The notes below the pieces were generated by a model, which was not told the DNA's origin, did not search any database, and saw only the letters and a list, made by a program, of their open reading frames with translations. Positions 22,086 through 33,818 of a stretch of 64,000 bases of DNA are shown here, piece by piece; position 1 is the stretch's first letter, and every line of letters begins with the position of its first letter. A program made the translations under genes and the position numbers. Origin of the DNA: Aurifilum marmelostoma (lineage: Eukaryota > Ascomycota > Sordariomycetes > Diaporthales > Cryphonectriaceae); the NCBI GenBank assembly GCA_027559495.1, contig JAMXSV010000004.1:1911001-1975000 (forward strand), in the 5' to 3' direction.

Positions 22086-22755
22086 TTTTTTTTTTTTTTT
22101 GCTTCTGTGGGGCACAAAAAAAAAGGAGGGAAGAAAGAAGGAGAAAAAAGACGAAGGGGAAGAAAAAGAAAGACAGTAAAAAGTCAAAAAAAAAAAAAAG
22201 AAAAAAAGGTACCACAGCACCAGATCTCAGAAAGTCTTACGAGCAAGACTAGGTGGGGGAGGTTGAGGTGGGGTGAAATTGCTGGCTTGGAAATCTTAAG
22301 AAGCTGAACACACCGGCTGGCTGCTAAACTTTTCTCCCCAGGCAAGCAGTCTGAGTCGGGATTGAGATTTAAATAAAAGTAAAAAGAATTAGAATTCAAG
22401 CAGAAATCCTGAGGACCTGCTGAGACGTAAAAGAAAGGCATTCAAGAATGGTCATTACTGGAAGAAGAGGAGAGAATGGAGGAGTGCACGAAGGGTTGCA
22501 ATAAAAGTTGACAACAATAGAAGGCTGGCACATGCTTTGGTGCGGGGCAAGGGTTAGGGGTAAAGATTTGATAAAGCGTTTTGACGTAATTAAGAAAAAC
22601 TGCCAACTGATTCTCTACTCAGCAAAACAAACTCGGTCCAATATGCTGCAGCTGCCACCCCAACCATCATAGCGCGCGAGGTCTTCAGAGATCTCAAGAG
22701 ACATTTGCTGTCAATCCTCCTAAGGCGGAAGGTCGTCAGCAATCGTCCCGCCGCG
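22086..22755. promoter_or_regulatory. Divergent promoter region, F-box-like / MRS2
   Basis: 670 bases between divergent starts. The left side has A/T homopolymers: plus-strand T run 22086-22100 against the F-box start and A-rich 22117-22208. No gene seen. Confidence 0.6.
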
Positions 22756-24614
22756 ATGCGCTCCGTACTGCAGCCTGCCGTCCCGTCCCGCAGGCTGCTT
22801 CGTTTCCTACGCTCGCAATCAGAGGGGACACCTTTCTTCAGTCCTCACCATATCCATCATGCCCCTGCAACAGGTGCAAGATGGACTAACCAGTCTCGTC
22901 AATTGACTGGCAAGTCGGCCCCTTGCCAATACCTAGCTGCGAGGGCAAAACGCATCGAACCTGCCCACCAAGCCGCCGCCTTCCACGTCGAGAACGTCCT
23001 GCCGAAGCACCTGAAGCGAGTACGCTCGTCCGGCCTGATGCTGCTAGCCGCAAACAATGCTGCAAGCTCGCGTCGGTTCGCCTCCAACGGTGAACGCTTT
23101 GAGGGAGGGGATGAAGAGAGGTCTGCGTCAGAGAGACTTTGGGGGCCTAATGCCGTGAAACCAGACTTTCGAAGTCGCAGTACCGACGAGCTCGAGGACT
23201 CCATCTTCACTGCTGGCATGACTGGCAGGCGTGCAAAAGCTGCATTAGAACCTGTCTTGAGATGTACTGAGGTCGATGAAAAAGGCGACGCCATCCTCAC
23301 AGATGGAGCCTTTAAGAAGAGCGAGCTTATTGCCAAGGTGAGCCACCATAACACCGCGCCCACAATGTCTTGCTGCTGCCTTACAAGAAAGGAATAAAGG
23401 AAAAGTCCAAAGTAACATTTGCTGATCATCTCCACCTGCTATTAGTATGGCCTCATGCCCCGTGACCTGCGCAAGATCGACTCCTCCAATCTCCCTCACA
23501 TCCTCATCCGACCATTTGCGATCCTCCTCAACCTCCTCCACCTGCGTGTGCTGATCAAGCACGATCGTGTGCTGCTCTTTGATGTCTACGGCTCATCCAG
23601 CTCCTCTGCGCAGTCTGAGTTCATGTATGAGCTGCAGGGAAAGCTGCGCCACAAGCAAAGTCCCGGCACGAGTGGAGGGCTCCCCTACGAGTTTAGAGCC
23701 CTCGAGGTGGTGCTCATGTCAGTGACGGCTGAGCTGTGGAAGGAGTTTGGCACCGTCCAGGAGCCTGTCATGCACCTGCTGAGCGACCTCGAGGATGACG
23801 TCGACCGTGAGAAGCTGCGGGTTCTGCTGGTGTTCTCCAAGAAGGTCAGCACCTTTGAGCAGAAGGCCAGGCTGGTGCGAGATGCCATTGACGAGCTGCT
23901 GGAGGCCGACGACGACCTGTCGGAGATGTACCTGACAGAGAAGGCTCGGGATATCAGGCGCGAGCTGGACGACCATACCGAGATCGAGATGCTGCTAGAG
24001 TCCTACCACAAGATATGCGACGAGGTTGTCCAGGAGGCTGGCAACTTGGTGTCTGGTATCCGGAACACGGAAGAAATGTGAGTTAAGCAGCAGCAGCAGC
24101 AGCATCAGCAGCAGCAGCAGAGCGCGCGTGCAGTCCTGCTAACATCACGCTCCACAGTATCCGCGCCATCCTGGACGCCAATCGCAACTCCCTTATGCTT
24201 CTCGAGCTCAAGTTCAGCGTCTATACCCTGGGCCTCGCCATGGGTACCTTTTTGGCAGGCCTATACGGCATGAATTTGGAAAACTTTATTGAAGAGACCA
24301 ACTTCGGATTCGCGGCTGTGACGGTCGGTTCGGCCGTGGCCAGTATTCTTGTAGCCTGGTGGGGCTTCACCAAGCTGCGCAGAGTGCAGCGTGTGCGCAT
24401 GAGGGAGCCGACCACGCGCACTCGCAAGGCCATCGAGGGCAGAGATGGGAAGGACGCACTGGGCCCCTATGGTGTACGGGAATGGTATCGCGATGAGAGC
24501 CCCACGGCACTCCTAGAAGCAAAACATAGGGAGAGACTCAAGAGAATCGCGCAGATGAAGGAGAGACGGACTGAGACAAGCGGATTCAGAAAATGGCTAC
24601 AGCGGTTCCGCTGA
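22756..24614 (+). CDS. MRS2: Mitochondrial Mg2+ channel MRS2/LPE10 (CorA family)
   Basis: Pentameric inner-membrane channel that brings Mg2+ into the matrix. Exons 22756-23337, 23446-24077 and 24158-24614 give 556 residues. The basic N-terminus (MRSVLQPAVPSRRLLRFLRS) looks like a mitochondrial presequence. The matrix domain includes YGLMPRDLRKIDSSNLPHIL and LPYEFRALEVVLMSVT. Membrane helix 1 ends in the family signature YGMN (about residue 443), followed by an acidic loop NLENFIEETN and helix 2 with VASILVAWWGF. The C-terminus is very basic. The start at 22756 is the first ATG in frame; the frame is open further upstream but lacks ATG. The second intron contains CAG repeats (24088-24120). MRS2 and its paralogue LPE10 cannot be told apart here. 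Confidence 0.92.
24088..24120 (+). repeat. CAG microsatellite in an MRS2 intron
   Basis: CAG tract with one CAT interruption between the donor at 24078 and the acceptor at 24157. Confidence 0.95.
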
Positions 24615-25087
24615 GAGAGGGGAAAACCACTCGGGCCCCTGGATGCCTTGCGACCTGCAAAGAGAAGAAAGGAAAAACAGAAAGAAAAAAAAATTGGGTA
24701 GTCGTGGCAAGGTTTCTAGACAGGCAGGGGTTGGGAGACTTGTTGGATGGTAGACCGGCCTCGGTCCTGGAGATTGACAAGTCCAGCGAGGCCTTCCGGC
24801 ACCACAGATTCTTGCATCTGCGACTCGACTTGCGTACATATTGGGCGGCGTTTTGTGACGATAACCAGTCCCCTCTCAGTTCATAGCAAGGGATTGTAGG
24901 TCGATGATACCCCCTTTCTTCTTGTTCTCCTTTCTCTTTCCATCATCAAATTTTTACTGGTTGATATGATCTTTCTCATTGCTGCAGTGTGATATAAGAG
25001 ACTATTGGCATTCTCAGCCGTCGAGACAACCTGAAGGCCTGGCTCCGACAGGCCTCGTGCGACACATGTTGCCGATCCTGCCCCTGC
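24615..25087. other. Intergenic between convergent genes
   Basis: 3' regions of MRS2 and the next minus gene; nothing recognised. Confidence 0.7.
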
Positions 25088-25876
25088 TCACCTTGACAAG
25101 AGCTCCCTCAGCCTGAACACCTCAACGTCTCCATTCTCGCCGCCAGCTCCTGCCCGCCGCGAGATCCGGATCCACTTCCTACCCTCTCGCCTCTGCGGCT
25201 CGAAAAGATCTGTCCCACCAGCGTCACCGTCTACGAGCGAGGGCGGAGGAGCCGCTGGTACATGGTATGTATCCGCACCGCTAATTTCCTCTGTCGGTGG
25301 TGGCACGAATGCCCTCCTTCCGGGGCTGGACAGCGATTCCTTGACCTCGGTGGCCAGCGGATCCCGGCTTGAGATTGTGAGCGTGATGTCCGGTGGCGCC
25401 CGCTTCTCGTCGCTGCCGTCAATGCCATCGGTTTCGGAGAGGGTATGGTGAGCTTCCCCATCAGGCGGAGACGCTAGCAGCGCGGCCATGACTTCGGCGT
25501 CTTCAAGATCCATCTGCCTCAACGCGAGGTGGCGTACGTACTGTGACATCTGGGAACGGTAGCGCTGGGCGTAGACTGCGTCGGCCTGGCTGCAGAGTGC
25601 GAGGGAGGGGTATGTGGAGACGAGGACAAAGGTGGGCTCCTTCTCCTCATCGCCATGGTCATCATCGGCCACCGCCTGGAATAGGAAGTGATGTGACCTC
25701 TTGCGGGGGCTGGGCTTGCTGAAGAGCGACGTACGGAACTGCGAGCCAGGCGGGTTGGGCGAGGGGGTGTAGCTCGCGCAGAGCTCGAGCACGTCGGTCC
25801 AGAGCTTTGTGAAGGCTGGGTCTGTTGCTGAGACGGAGGGCTGGAGGGTGAAGAACCAGAGGCGTGTGACTCCCAT
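25088..25876 (-). CDS. Hypothetical protein, possible dimeric alpha-beta barrel at N-terminus
   Basis: Single exon, 262 residues, GC-rich and codon-regular. The start is MGVTRLWFFTLQPSVSATDP, with a beta-like strand, then a helix (FTKLWTDVLELCASYT) and later strands HHFLFQAVAD and TFVLVSTYPSLALCSQAD. The pattern strand-helix-strand-strand, plus a SQYVRHLALRQMDLED helix, recalls ABM/stress-responsive dimeric barrels (inference). The C-terminal half is polar and probably disordered but ends in a basic strand-like RKWIRISRR and VEVFRLRELLSR. No catalytic residues can be named. Confidence 0.6.
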   Translation of the reverse strand: MGVTRLWFFTLQPSVSATDPAFTKLWTDVLELCASYTPSPNPPGSQFRTSLFSKPSPRKRSHHFLFQAVADDDHGDEEKEPTFVLVSTYPSLALCSQADAVYAQRYRSQMSQYVRHLALRQMDLEDAEVMAALLASPPDGEAHHTLSETDGIDGSDEKRAPPDITLTISSRDPLATEVKESLSSPGRRAFVPPPTEEISGADTYHVPAAPPPSLVDGDAGGTDLFEPQRREGRKWIRISRRAGAGGENGDVEVFRLRELLSR

Positions 25877-27261
25877 CTCTTGTGTGGGGCCGTGAATGTA
25901 TTGATTGGTAGGTACTGCGGGTGAGTGTCAAGAAAAAGACCAGATGGAGGAAGAATTGAAAGTCTTCTTCGTCTTGTTGGCTTCCTTTCTCTCGTATTCT
26001 TCCACTTCCTCGGGTCGAGTATAGGTGAGGGAAATAGAAGGCTGGCTGGCTGGCTTGGTCTCGGAGCTGGTGGGATTGCAGAGCGATGCTAAATAATGCT
26101 CACTGGTTTCTCAGAAGTCATGAGCCTGGTTTGGTTTTTCTTTTTTTATTGTTTTGGAGGGTCGATTGGAAGATGGAGAGGAGTCAGTCAGTATACACAC
26201 CCAAAAACAACAATACCCCTTCGCTCTCAGTCTCGTGTTCTCAGGTTCCCCAGCTGTCTTTTGTGCTTGGCACAAGCTGCAGCAGGGCGACACACCCACC
26301 AGGGAGCAATGACGGAGCCCGTTTATGGAGTTTACGTGTTACCCGTGCTCCCCTGACGAAAGCTTTGAACCCCATCGACGTCAGAGGGTCTAGCCTGGCC
26401 CAAATGTCGCCCCTTCCCGCACTTATGGGGTATTAGTGGGTTTATTATAGAAGCTAGCACTGAACTGAACCCGCCAAAACTGAAGTTAAAAGAAAAATGT
26501 GTGTGTCAAGATTGTCAGCTTGTAGAGGCGGCACTGTCCTACCTACAACGCCGTCACCCATCCAAGGCTGCCGAGGGGCAAAGAAGAGACAGAGAGAGGG
26601 GGGAAGGGGATGGGGGAAAAAAAAAAGGTGTAATACTAAGATAATGTGGTATATACTTTTGTTCCTTTCACTTGTGAGGGATGGTTGGGGTCGTATCATC
26701 TGAGGATCATGTGCTTCATCTCGTGTTGACTACCCCTCTCCATGACAAACGTCGCATCCATGGGCTGAGCTTGTGACTATGACGCTGGGGGGAGATGTTG
26801 TTGGACTACAACTTCAGTGCAGGTTGGTGGCACTGTGCTTGTGCGCCTGGCGCAGATGATACCCTGAGTGAAGGAACACGGTACGGTGGAGTGCTGTAGT
26901 TGCCCGCTGTAGAACCCGTACAATAGCAGCAGTTGTCCACTGAAGAAGTCAGGACAGCAGGGGGTCCAGGGGGCCCCGGGACGTCTCTGGAGGGAAGGAA
27001 AGCAGCAACCTTGAGAAGACTGACCCGGCCAAAACAACAGTCCCTTTTCCGGAAAATATGACCAATGACAAGAGAGAAGGAGAGGATATAATTTCTATAG
27101 TGAGAAGAATGTAACATAGAAATACATACATACATTGACACCAACAAGTCAACGAGCAGGTAGAGTGGCCGTTCATTTTCCCATGCAACCAGAAGGAAAG
27201 AATGCCCCCCCCCCACCTCCTTCCCAACCTCGTTCCGCCTCTTCCATACCGGTGGCTGCAT
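25877..27261. other. Intergenic, 1.4 kb, no supported gene
   Basis: Both strands carry only short ORFs. There is a poly-C stretch at 27206-27215 close to the MATE 3' end. Nothing else recognised. Confidence 0.6.
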
Positions 27262-28850
27262 CTACAAATCCTCTCTTGCTTTGACGCTTTCAACGCACTT
27301 CTGCCATCTCAACCACCTCATATAAATTGCCTCGGCCACCGACGTGGCCAGCGAGCTGACCGCAAAACCGATCCAGACACCGTCCAGCTCCCACCGCAGA
27401 GGCCCCAGCTCCAACCACATGGCGAGCGGGACCCCGACAGCGTAGTTCATGACGAAGACGATCCAGGCTCCGACATCCTGTCTTCCAAGACCACGCATCA
27501 TCCCATGCGAGCCGCAGAGGACTGAGTCAACGCTCTGAAACAGGGCGACGGTGAGAAAGCTGTTGGCCGCGATGGCCTGGATCTTGGGGTCGTCAGAGAA
27601 GATGGAGGGAATGTGGTGGCGGAACAAGTAAAGCAGCGCTGCATTGAAGAGGCCGACCACAGTAAAGACGACAAAGTAGAGCCGTGTGGCACGCCGCGCG
27701 GTATGAAGCAGACCGCCTCCTATGAGATGGCCGAGACGCAGGCTGACGGCCACGCTGATGGAGAATGGAATGTGCCAGACAATGACTGTCGCTGTGGTCT
27801 AGAGTTCCAAACACAAGGATCAGCCCAGTCCAGAGAGACAAGAGGTCGGAGGAGACGTCTGTCTGAGAGACAACTTACCAAGATCGTCTGGGCGGCCAGA
27901 TGTTCTGTACTGATATAAGACGTGCTGAGCGTGAGGATCTCGAATGCGCCCCACTCGGCCAGCGTCGCGACAGCGCCCGCCGTAGACAGAGAGATCATGG
28001 TGCCCCATCTCCTCAGCGCCTCCCTAGAGAAGCCTCCCCAGCAGCCGTGGGACCACCTGCCCAGGGGCGAGACGATGTACAGCAGCAGGAGAACGAAGCG
28101 CAGGTTGTTGCTCAGCGCTGCACCCAGGGCTGCACCCTCGAGCCCCATACCCATCGGGAAGGCCAGCGCCCAGCTTAGCACCGCGTTCACGGGCGCGCAG
28201 ATGATGAGCACCGCCATGCCGGCGTTGCAGTCGCCCTGGGCCTGTAGGAACCTCTTGAGCGCCTCGAACGCCGCGTACCCGGGCAGGCCCACGAGGCTGT
28301 ACCGCAGGAACGACCCCGCCCGCACCGCGACGTCGTGTTGCCTGACCACGAGGGGCAAGACCCAAGGCGAGCACGCCCAGAACAGCCCGATCGGCACCGC
28401 CGCCAGCGCCATCAGCAGCAGCATCCGCTGGACGTGCAGGCCCACGGCGGCCGGGTTGCCTGAGCCGTAGGCCTGGGCGCACAGCGTGTCGAGGGCCGTG
28501 GCCATGCCTTCGAAGACGGCCAGCCCCACCACGTTCATGGTCGTCACGCCGATACTGGCGGCGGCGAGGTCGTCAGGTCCCAGGTGGCCAGCCACCACCG
28601 TGATGATCACAAAGAACGAGTACTGCAGCAGGTAGGTGGCGATCAGGGGTAGCGAGTAGCTGGTGAGGAGCCACAGCTCCGAGCTACTACTCGTCCCGCC
28701 AATACCGATCTCATCGCCCACTGCGGCGGCCTCCGTGGTGGGTGGCAGGTCCGCGCTTGGTCTCACGGTCGAGGACGTACCCTCCGAAAGGAGTGGGCTG
28801 TACTCATCGGCCTCATGATGCACGTCCTGCTGACCACGCATGCCGGGCAT
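27262..28850 (-). CDS. MATE family multidrug/toxin exporter
   Basis: Exons 27879-28850 and 27262-27798 give 502 residues. It exports organic cations or other compounds in exchange for H+ or Na+ at the plasma or vacuolar membrane. After a polar N-terminus (DEYSPLLSEGTSS) come about twelve helices. Recognisable MATE stretches include SYSLPLIATYLLQYSFFVI, VAGHLGPDDLAAASIG, FEGMATALDTLCAQAYGSG, LKRFLQAQGDCNAGMAVL and LRLGHLIGGG. The intron (27799-27878) separates AAQTIL from TTATVIVWHIPF at a conserved position. A second in-frame ATG lies three codons in (28841). It heads a run of four transporter genes of different families. Confidence 0.9.
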
Positions 28851-29945
28851 GAAGGGAGCGCCGATCGCTCAGCAAAGGCTTCTTTTTTGTTTTCCCTTTG
28901 ATGCAGGCCCGTTGTCGAAAAGAAAGAGGTGTTGCTAGCTCAGGATTCTCGGTCAGAATATAGTGCCTTGAGTATGGGTTCGATGGCCGGTAATATGGTA
29001 ATGAGCCGGACGCAGCGCGATGAAGAATTTCTCGCCCAGCTGTCAACTCACCTAGAGAATCCACCGGCCCGCTGCGTCGTGGGTCTGCTCACTTGTGTAC
29101 CCTTAATCTTCTGGGCAGAAACGCCTCGTGTGATTCCAAAGTCTCGACGGGTCAAAATCAATTGGTCAAATTCCAACTCAGCAGTGACACACACACACAC
29201 GAGGCCTGGATCAAAAGGGATATCCGTTCACCATCTTTCTCAGGGATTGTCAGGCTCGTCCTGCTTTTCTTTGCCGTGTATATTCACCCCTAGCAGCGTG
29301 CATGCTCAACTCCACCGCTCCCGAGATAGTTAACCGTAAGGCTCGCCCCGGTCCATGGGGACCCAGACTTAGCGCCACCATCATGAAAGAAGGCTTAAAG
29401 ATTGAAATACGCTGATAACAGTTCTATAGTAATTAAATTCTTCGTCGATCAGTGGTCCAGCATTCTTCCTTGAGGTGTGGAAGCAAGCATGCATTAAGAA
29501 ATCGATCGAGAAAGGATGGGGAGAAAGGACAAACACTTCATGGTCACATCGCATCGCTGGCCGGCATTCAAGACATAATTAGATATTGCTACCGAGGGTG
29601 TATGCATCTCGACCGAAATGATCAAGCCGGGTCTCCGTCCACACCTGCAGCTTCCTGAGCTGGAAGAGAAATGGGCGACTGACCTCATGATGCATATGCA
29701 TTGATAGCCAATACAACCTCGTGTGTCCAAGAGCCCAGGTACTAATGTGGCTTCAGCTGACCTCTATCCCCTCTTTCCCACTGCTCTTCTTGTCATTAAT
29801 TATCATCACGACCATGTAAAACTCTTCCCAACTCCAAAAGAAAAAGAGCAGAAGAAAAAAAGAAGAAGAAGAAGAAGGAAAAAAAGGAGAGAAAAAAAGA
29901 ACAGAAAAGAAAAAATTGCTTGATCAAGAGACCAAATCGGTAGCG
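28851..29945. promoter_or_regulatory. Divergent intergenic region, MATE / APC permease
   Basis: About 1.1 kb with only short ORFs. The last 120 bases before the permease ATG are almost pure A/G on the plus strand (29836-29926). Confidence 0.5.
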
Positions 29946-31741
29946 ATGGGGATCGACGAGTCGCGGGAATCGATGCCTTCTTCTTCCGAGAATTCTGCAT
30001 CTAATGATGAGACGATCCAAGAACAGACACGCACAAGGAGGCTATTCTCAACCACCCAGCTGTTCGCCTATTCCTTGACTGCTATGTCGGTCTGGGAGGG
30101 TCTCTGTGGAAATCTCTTCTCTGCGCTCTACAACGGGGGCCCGAACATACTCGTATGGGGCACCTTGATCGTCTTCTTCGGCGCCATGGCCCAGGCGGCA
30201 TCTCTCGGCGAAATGGCCTCGATCTTGCCTCTTGCTGGAGCTCAGTATCACTGGACCTGGCACCTGGCCCCCAGGAAGATTAGGAGATTCGCCACGTGGA
30301 TCCAAGGGTGGTCGACATGGTTTGGGTACGTCTCGGGCCTGGCGTCCGTCACATACGTCTGCATGCTGCTTCTGCAGTCCGTCGTTGAGCTGAACAACCC
30401 GGATTATGTGCCGCAGGGGTCGCATCTCTCGCTGATGATCATTGCGCTGTCTATTGTCGCCATGCTTGTCAACATCTACTGCATGAGGCTTATTCCCTGG
30501 ATAGAGTTTATTGTTGGTGTACTTCACGTGTGTATGTTTATCGTTTCATGGTGACAATGGCCGCCATGGGCTCCCATAATGGCCCTCGGTTTATTTTCTT
30601 GGGAAGCAATATCTCTTCCGGCTGGCAGGATCATCCATATATCTCCTGGAATATCGGAATGCTCACCCCCGTGTGGTGCTTTACCGGTATGGCTGCCGGA
30701 CTTTGCTCGCTCGTGGTCATTGTCCCCTGTGCTGATTGGCTTTCCAGGCTTTGAAGGGGCCATTCACATGTCCGAGGAGACGAGGACGGCCAAGTTGTCT
30801 GTACCACGAGCAATGTTCTGGTCCATCTTCACGAACGGCGTCCTCGCCTTCATCATGGCCATCGCGCTCCTCTCCGCGGTGGGATCCATCGACCAAGCTT
30901 TGACCTCACCGATGCCGCTCATGACGATACTCTTGGAGGTCACGGGCTCTCAAGCAGCTGCCACTGTCTTGATCAGCAGTATGGTCTTCATGGGGCTTGG
31001 TGTCACCATTGCGTTCATCGCATCCGTGTCTCGTCTTACCTGGGCGTGGGCCAGAGATGGTGGTCTACCCAAGTATTTTTCATACGTCAGTTCCTGCCAT
31101 CCCTCCATCGGCGTTCACGCTCAGCATCGCCTTTGTGTCCGTGCATAATAACGTTGACGCGCCCCGTCCAGATTGATTCTACATACCGAGTCCCTATTCG
31201 CAGCATCGTTCTCACTGTTGTGATTACTTGTCTGCTGAGTCTTCTCAATATCGGCTCCGCTACCTATATCGCGTTTGAGGCCATCATCGCGCTCAGCTGC
31301 TTAGCACTGTACATCAGCTATCTCATTGCTATTAGCAGTAAGTCCAGTCCCTTTGATCGGCCTTTTCCCTTTCAGCCCTACTTTACAGCTCGGCTCCCAA
31401 CAGCCAGGCTAGCGGCCATCTAGACAAGGCCTATTCTCACAAGTGACAAAGGCGTAATCTACGCACGATACAGCGCCCACAGCAATTTGACATTGGGGGG
31501 CTGGAACTGGGGTCACTGGGGCGGCTGCATCAACATCTTTGCGCTGGTCTACACAAGTTATATGATGATCTGGCTGCCATTTCCCTCTACCCTGCCGGTA
31601 ACGGCAACCAACATGAATTACTGCGGGCCCATCATGGTCTTCGTCCTGTTGGTGGCGCTGGTCTTGTGGTTTTTATGGGCAAGAAAAAGATGGTCTGGAC
31701 CAAATCTAACCATCATGGATTTCGTTGTTGAGACATCGTAG
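29946..31741 (+). CDS. Amino acid/GABA/choline permease (APC superfamily), one frame break
   Basis: Exons 29946-30686, 30748-31085, 31172-31337 and 31452-31741; about 511 residues. Proton-coupled uptake of an amino acid or amine. Typical text: FSTTQLFAYSLTAMSVWEG, WGTLIVFFGAMAQAASLGEM, PLAGAQYHWTW, the helix-6 GFEGAIHMSEET motif, PRAMFWSIFTNGVLAF, and RLTWAWARDGGLP. The C-terminal helices follow YRVPIRSIV. The frame breaks in the short T run 30544-30546. One additional T would make GVLHVCMFIVFMVTMAAMG and restore the codon phase needed at the 30686 splice site; as given, the frame stops at 30552-30554. Unlike the other breaks in this window this is a missing base in a short run, so a real inactivating deletion is possible. 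Confidence 0.82.
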
Positions 31742-32471
31742 TTTACTCATGCTAAATTGCACAAGCGTCACACATCTGAGCCAGTTGGTAGGAGTCGAAA
31801 CAGGGCTTTAAATTATTGTTTTGTGTATTTTTCGAGGTATACTCTCATTGGACAGCCCATACTGTAGCAGAGGAAGTAGTACATGGGTTGGGAAGTACTG
31901 TAGTTTCATGTCAAGACATTCTGGTGGAAGTGGCTAGGATCAAGCACACGACCCCCGCCCTCCTTGAAAAAAAAAGAATGAAAATGAAACAAGAACCCCT
32001 CACAAAGATCAAAAAAAACTGAGTATGAGGAAATTAACTGACAATAACTATATGTGTTGCATGCTGCTCAAGTTCAATCTCGAGATGAAGCCATGCCTGT
32101 ACTTCCCAACCAAACCAGACTCCCCAATCAGCAGTTGCTGAGACAAGATGGTACGATTGACCCTGTAGGGAGGTGTCACATCTTTACTTGTGAAACAGCC
32201 CGGACCTCTGTGGGCAATTTCTTTGCAGAAATGCCCAGAGGGCCTTTCCTGCATCTTCAGTCTAGTCTTTGTTCATTGAAACCCATATCTGGACTCAATA
32301 AAAGACAGCCCCGCATTTAGGAGCCAATAATTCTGCATGGTGACAAATTCATTTCTTTGAGCACGCTGCGTGTAAACCCAAGATAACCCCTTAGAGAGCT
32401 AGCATATTTCTTTCCTCCGTAACCATATTGTGGACAATCTGACTCTTCAAGATGATATTATAACCTCAAAA
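31742..32471. other. Intergenic, permease to EamA gene
   Basis: 730 bases, AT-richer, only short ORFs; nothing recognised. Confidence 0.6.
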
Positions 32472-33818
32472 ATGGGCAGAGAAGAGAAACCGTCCTTTGT
32501 GGCCAGGCACAAGCCGTCACTTGTCGTCCTCGTTTCCCAGATATCCGCTGCTGTGGTTCATGGGGTTGTCAAGTCGTTGGAGAATGGACCCGACCCTGTC
32601 GATCCCTGGCAGATCCTTCTGGTCCGGATGCTGATCACGGGGGTCGGCTGCTCGCTGTTTCTCTGGTTTCGACGAGTGCCCGAGTTTCCCTGGGGGCATC
32701 ATGATGTCCGCCCTTTATTGCTGCTGAGAGCGGTCGGAGGGGTGCTTGGTGCAGGTGGAATGTACTGTAAGTCCTTGCTAATTACTAAAACAACACCCTC
32801 CCTCTTTGTATCTCAATATGCTGCTGTGAAGGAGTGTCTTTTTCTGACACGGAATAATCCTGCACAGATTCGATCCGATACCTGACGTTGTCCCAGGCAA
32901 CGGCGCTGAACTTCCTCGCACCGATGGGAGCCATGATCATTTCGAAATTTATGGATCACGGCACCTTTACATTTATAGACCGTGCGGGCGCGGCCGTGGC
33001 GCTGGTTGGGGTGGTCATGGTGGTTCAGCCTGACAATATTTTCAAGCCTGTCGAGACGCTGCCACTAGAGCCCAGGCCAGATAGCTATGCGAAATTGAAC
33101 GGCCTGGCTTGTGGTCTGGTGGGCGTCTTGGGCACAATCGTGAGTTCTGGCTCTTCCGTGTCTGGGGTTTGTTTCACGGTTTTTTTTTTTTTTTTTTGCT
33201 CTTGTTCAATTCAGGAAAATTGACGCCAGCAAAATCATATCAATATGAGCAGACCGCCTTGACAACCATGCGGCGCGTGGGCTCTCGCGCACACCCGCTC
33301 ACTGTCGTCAACTATTTCGCCTGGGTTGTTGTGCTGGTTGCCATGACAGTGGTGTTTATCGAGCACCTCGATTGGCCGAGTAGCCCAAGGGCATGGACAT
33401 ATATGATCATTGTTGGAGTCTTTGGAGGCTTGATGGTACGTGATTGAGGTTGTCCTTGGTAGTGATTTGTGCATATGGGTGGCACCCACTAACCAGGTAA
33501 TTATAGGAGTTCTTCCTAACCGCTGGGATTGCGAGCGACACATCGTCCGTGGCAACCATCATGATTTACTCGCAGGTCTTGTGGGCTCTGATACTCGACC
33601 GTATTTTCTGGCATGTCAGCATGAATTTGTGGACATTTGTAGGAGTAGGGAGCGTGATAGGGAGTCTGACTCTGGTGTCTCTGGCCAAGGAGATATCAGC
33701 CTTTGAACGGGCGAGGCAGCGTTACGAGGCCATTGCCATTATGGACGAAAACGGCGTCACGGTGCACGAGATTGATCTGGAGAGCTTTTATGACACTGAT
33801 GAAGCACATAGCGTGTGA
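32472..33818 (+). CDS. EamA/DMT-superfamily transporter (10-TM)
   Basis: Exons 32472-32766, 32868-33139, 33253-33435 and 33507-33818 give 353 residues. Drug/metabolite transporter with two EamA repeats. Repeat one: PSLVVLVSQISAAVVHGVVK, ILLVRMLITGVGC, RAVGGVLGAGGMYYSIRYLT (made by splicing), LSQATALNFLAPMGAMIIS, VALVGVVMVVQPD. Repeat two: LNGLACGLVGVLGTI, NYFAWVVVLVAMTVVF, IIVGVFGGLM, IYSQVLWALILDRIFWHV, and FVGVGSVIGSLTLVSLAK. The substrate is not predictable. The second intron carries a long T run (33180-33196) close to its 3' end. The C-terminal tail is acidic and cytosolic. The start at 32472 is the first ATG in frame. Confidence 0.87.
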
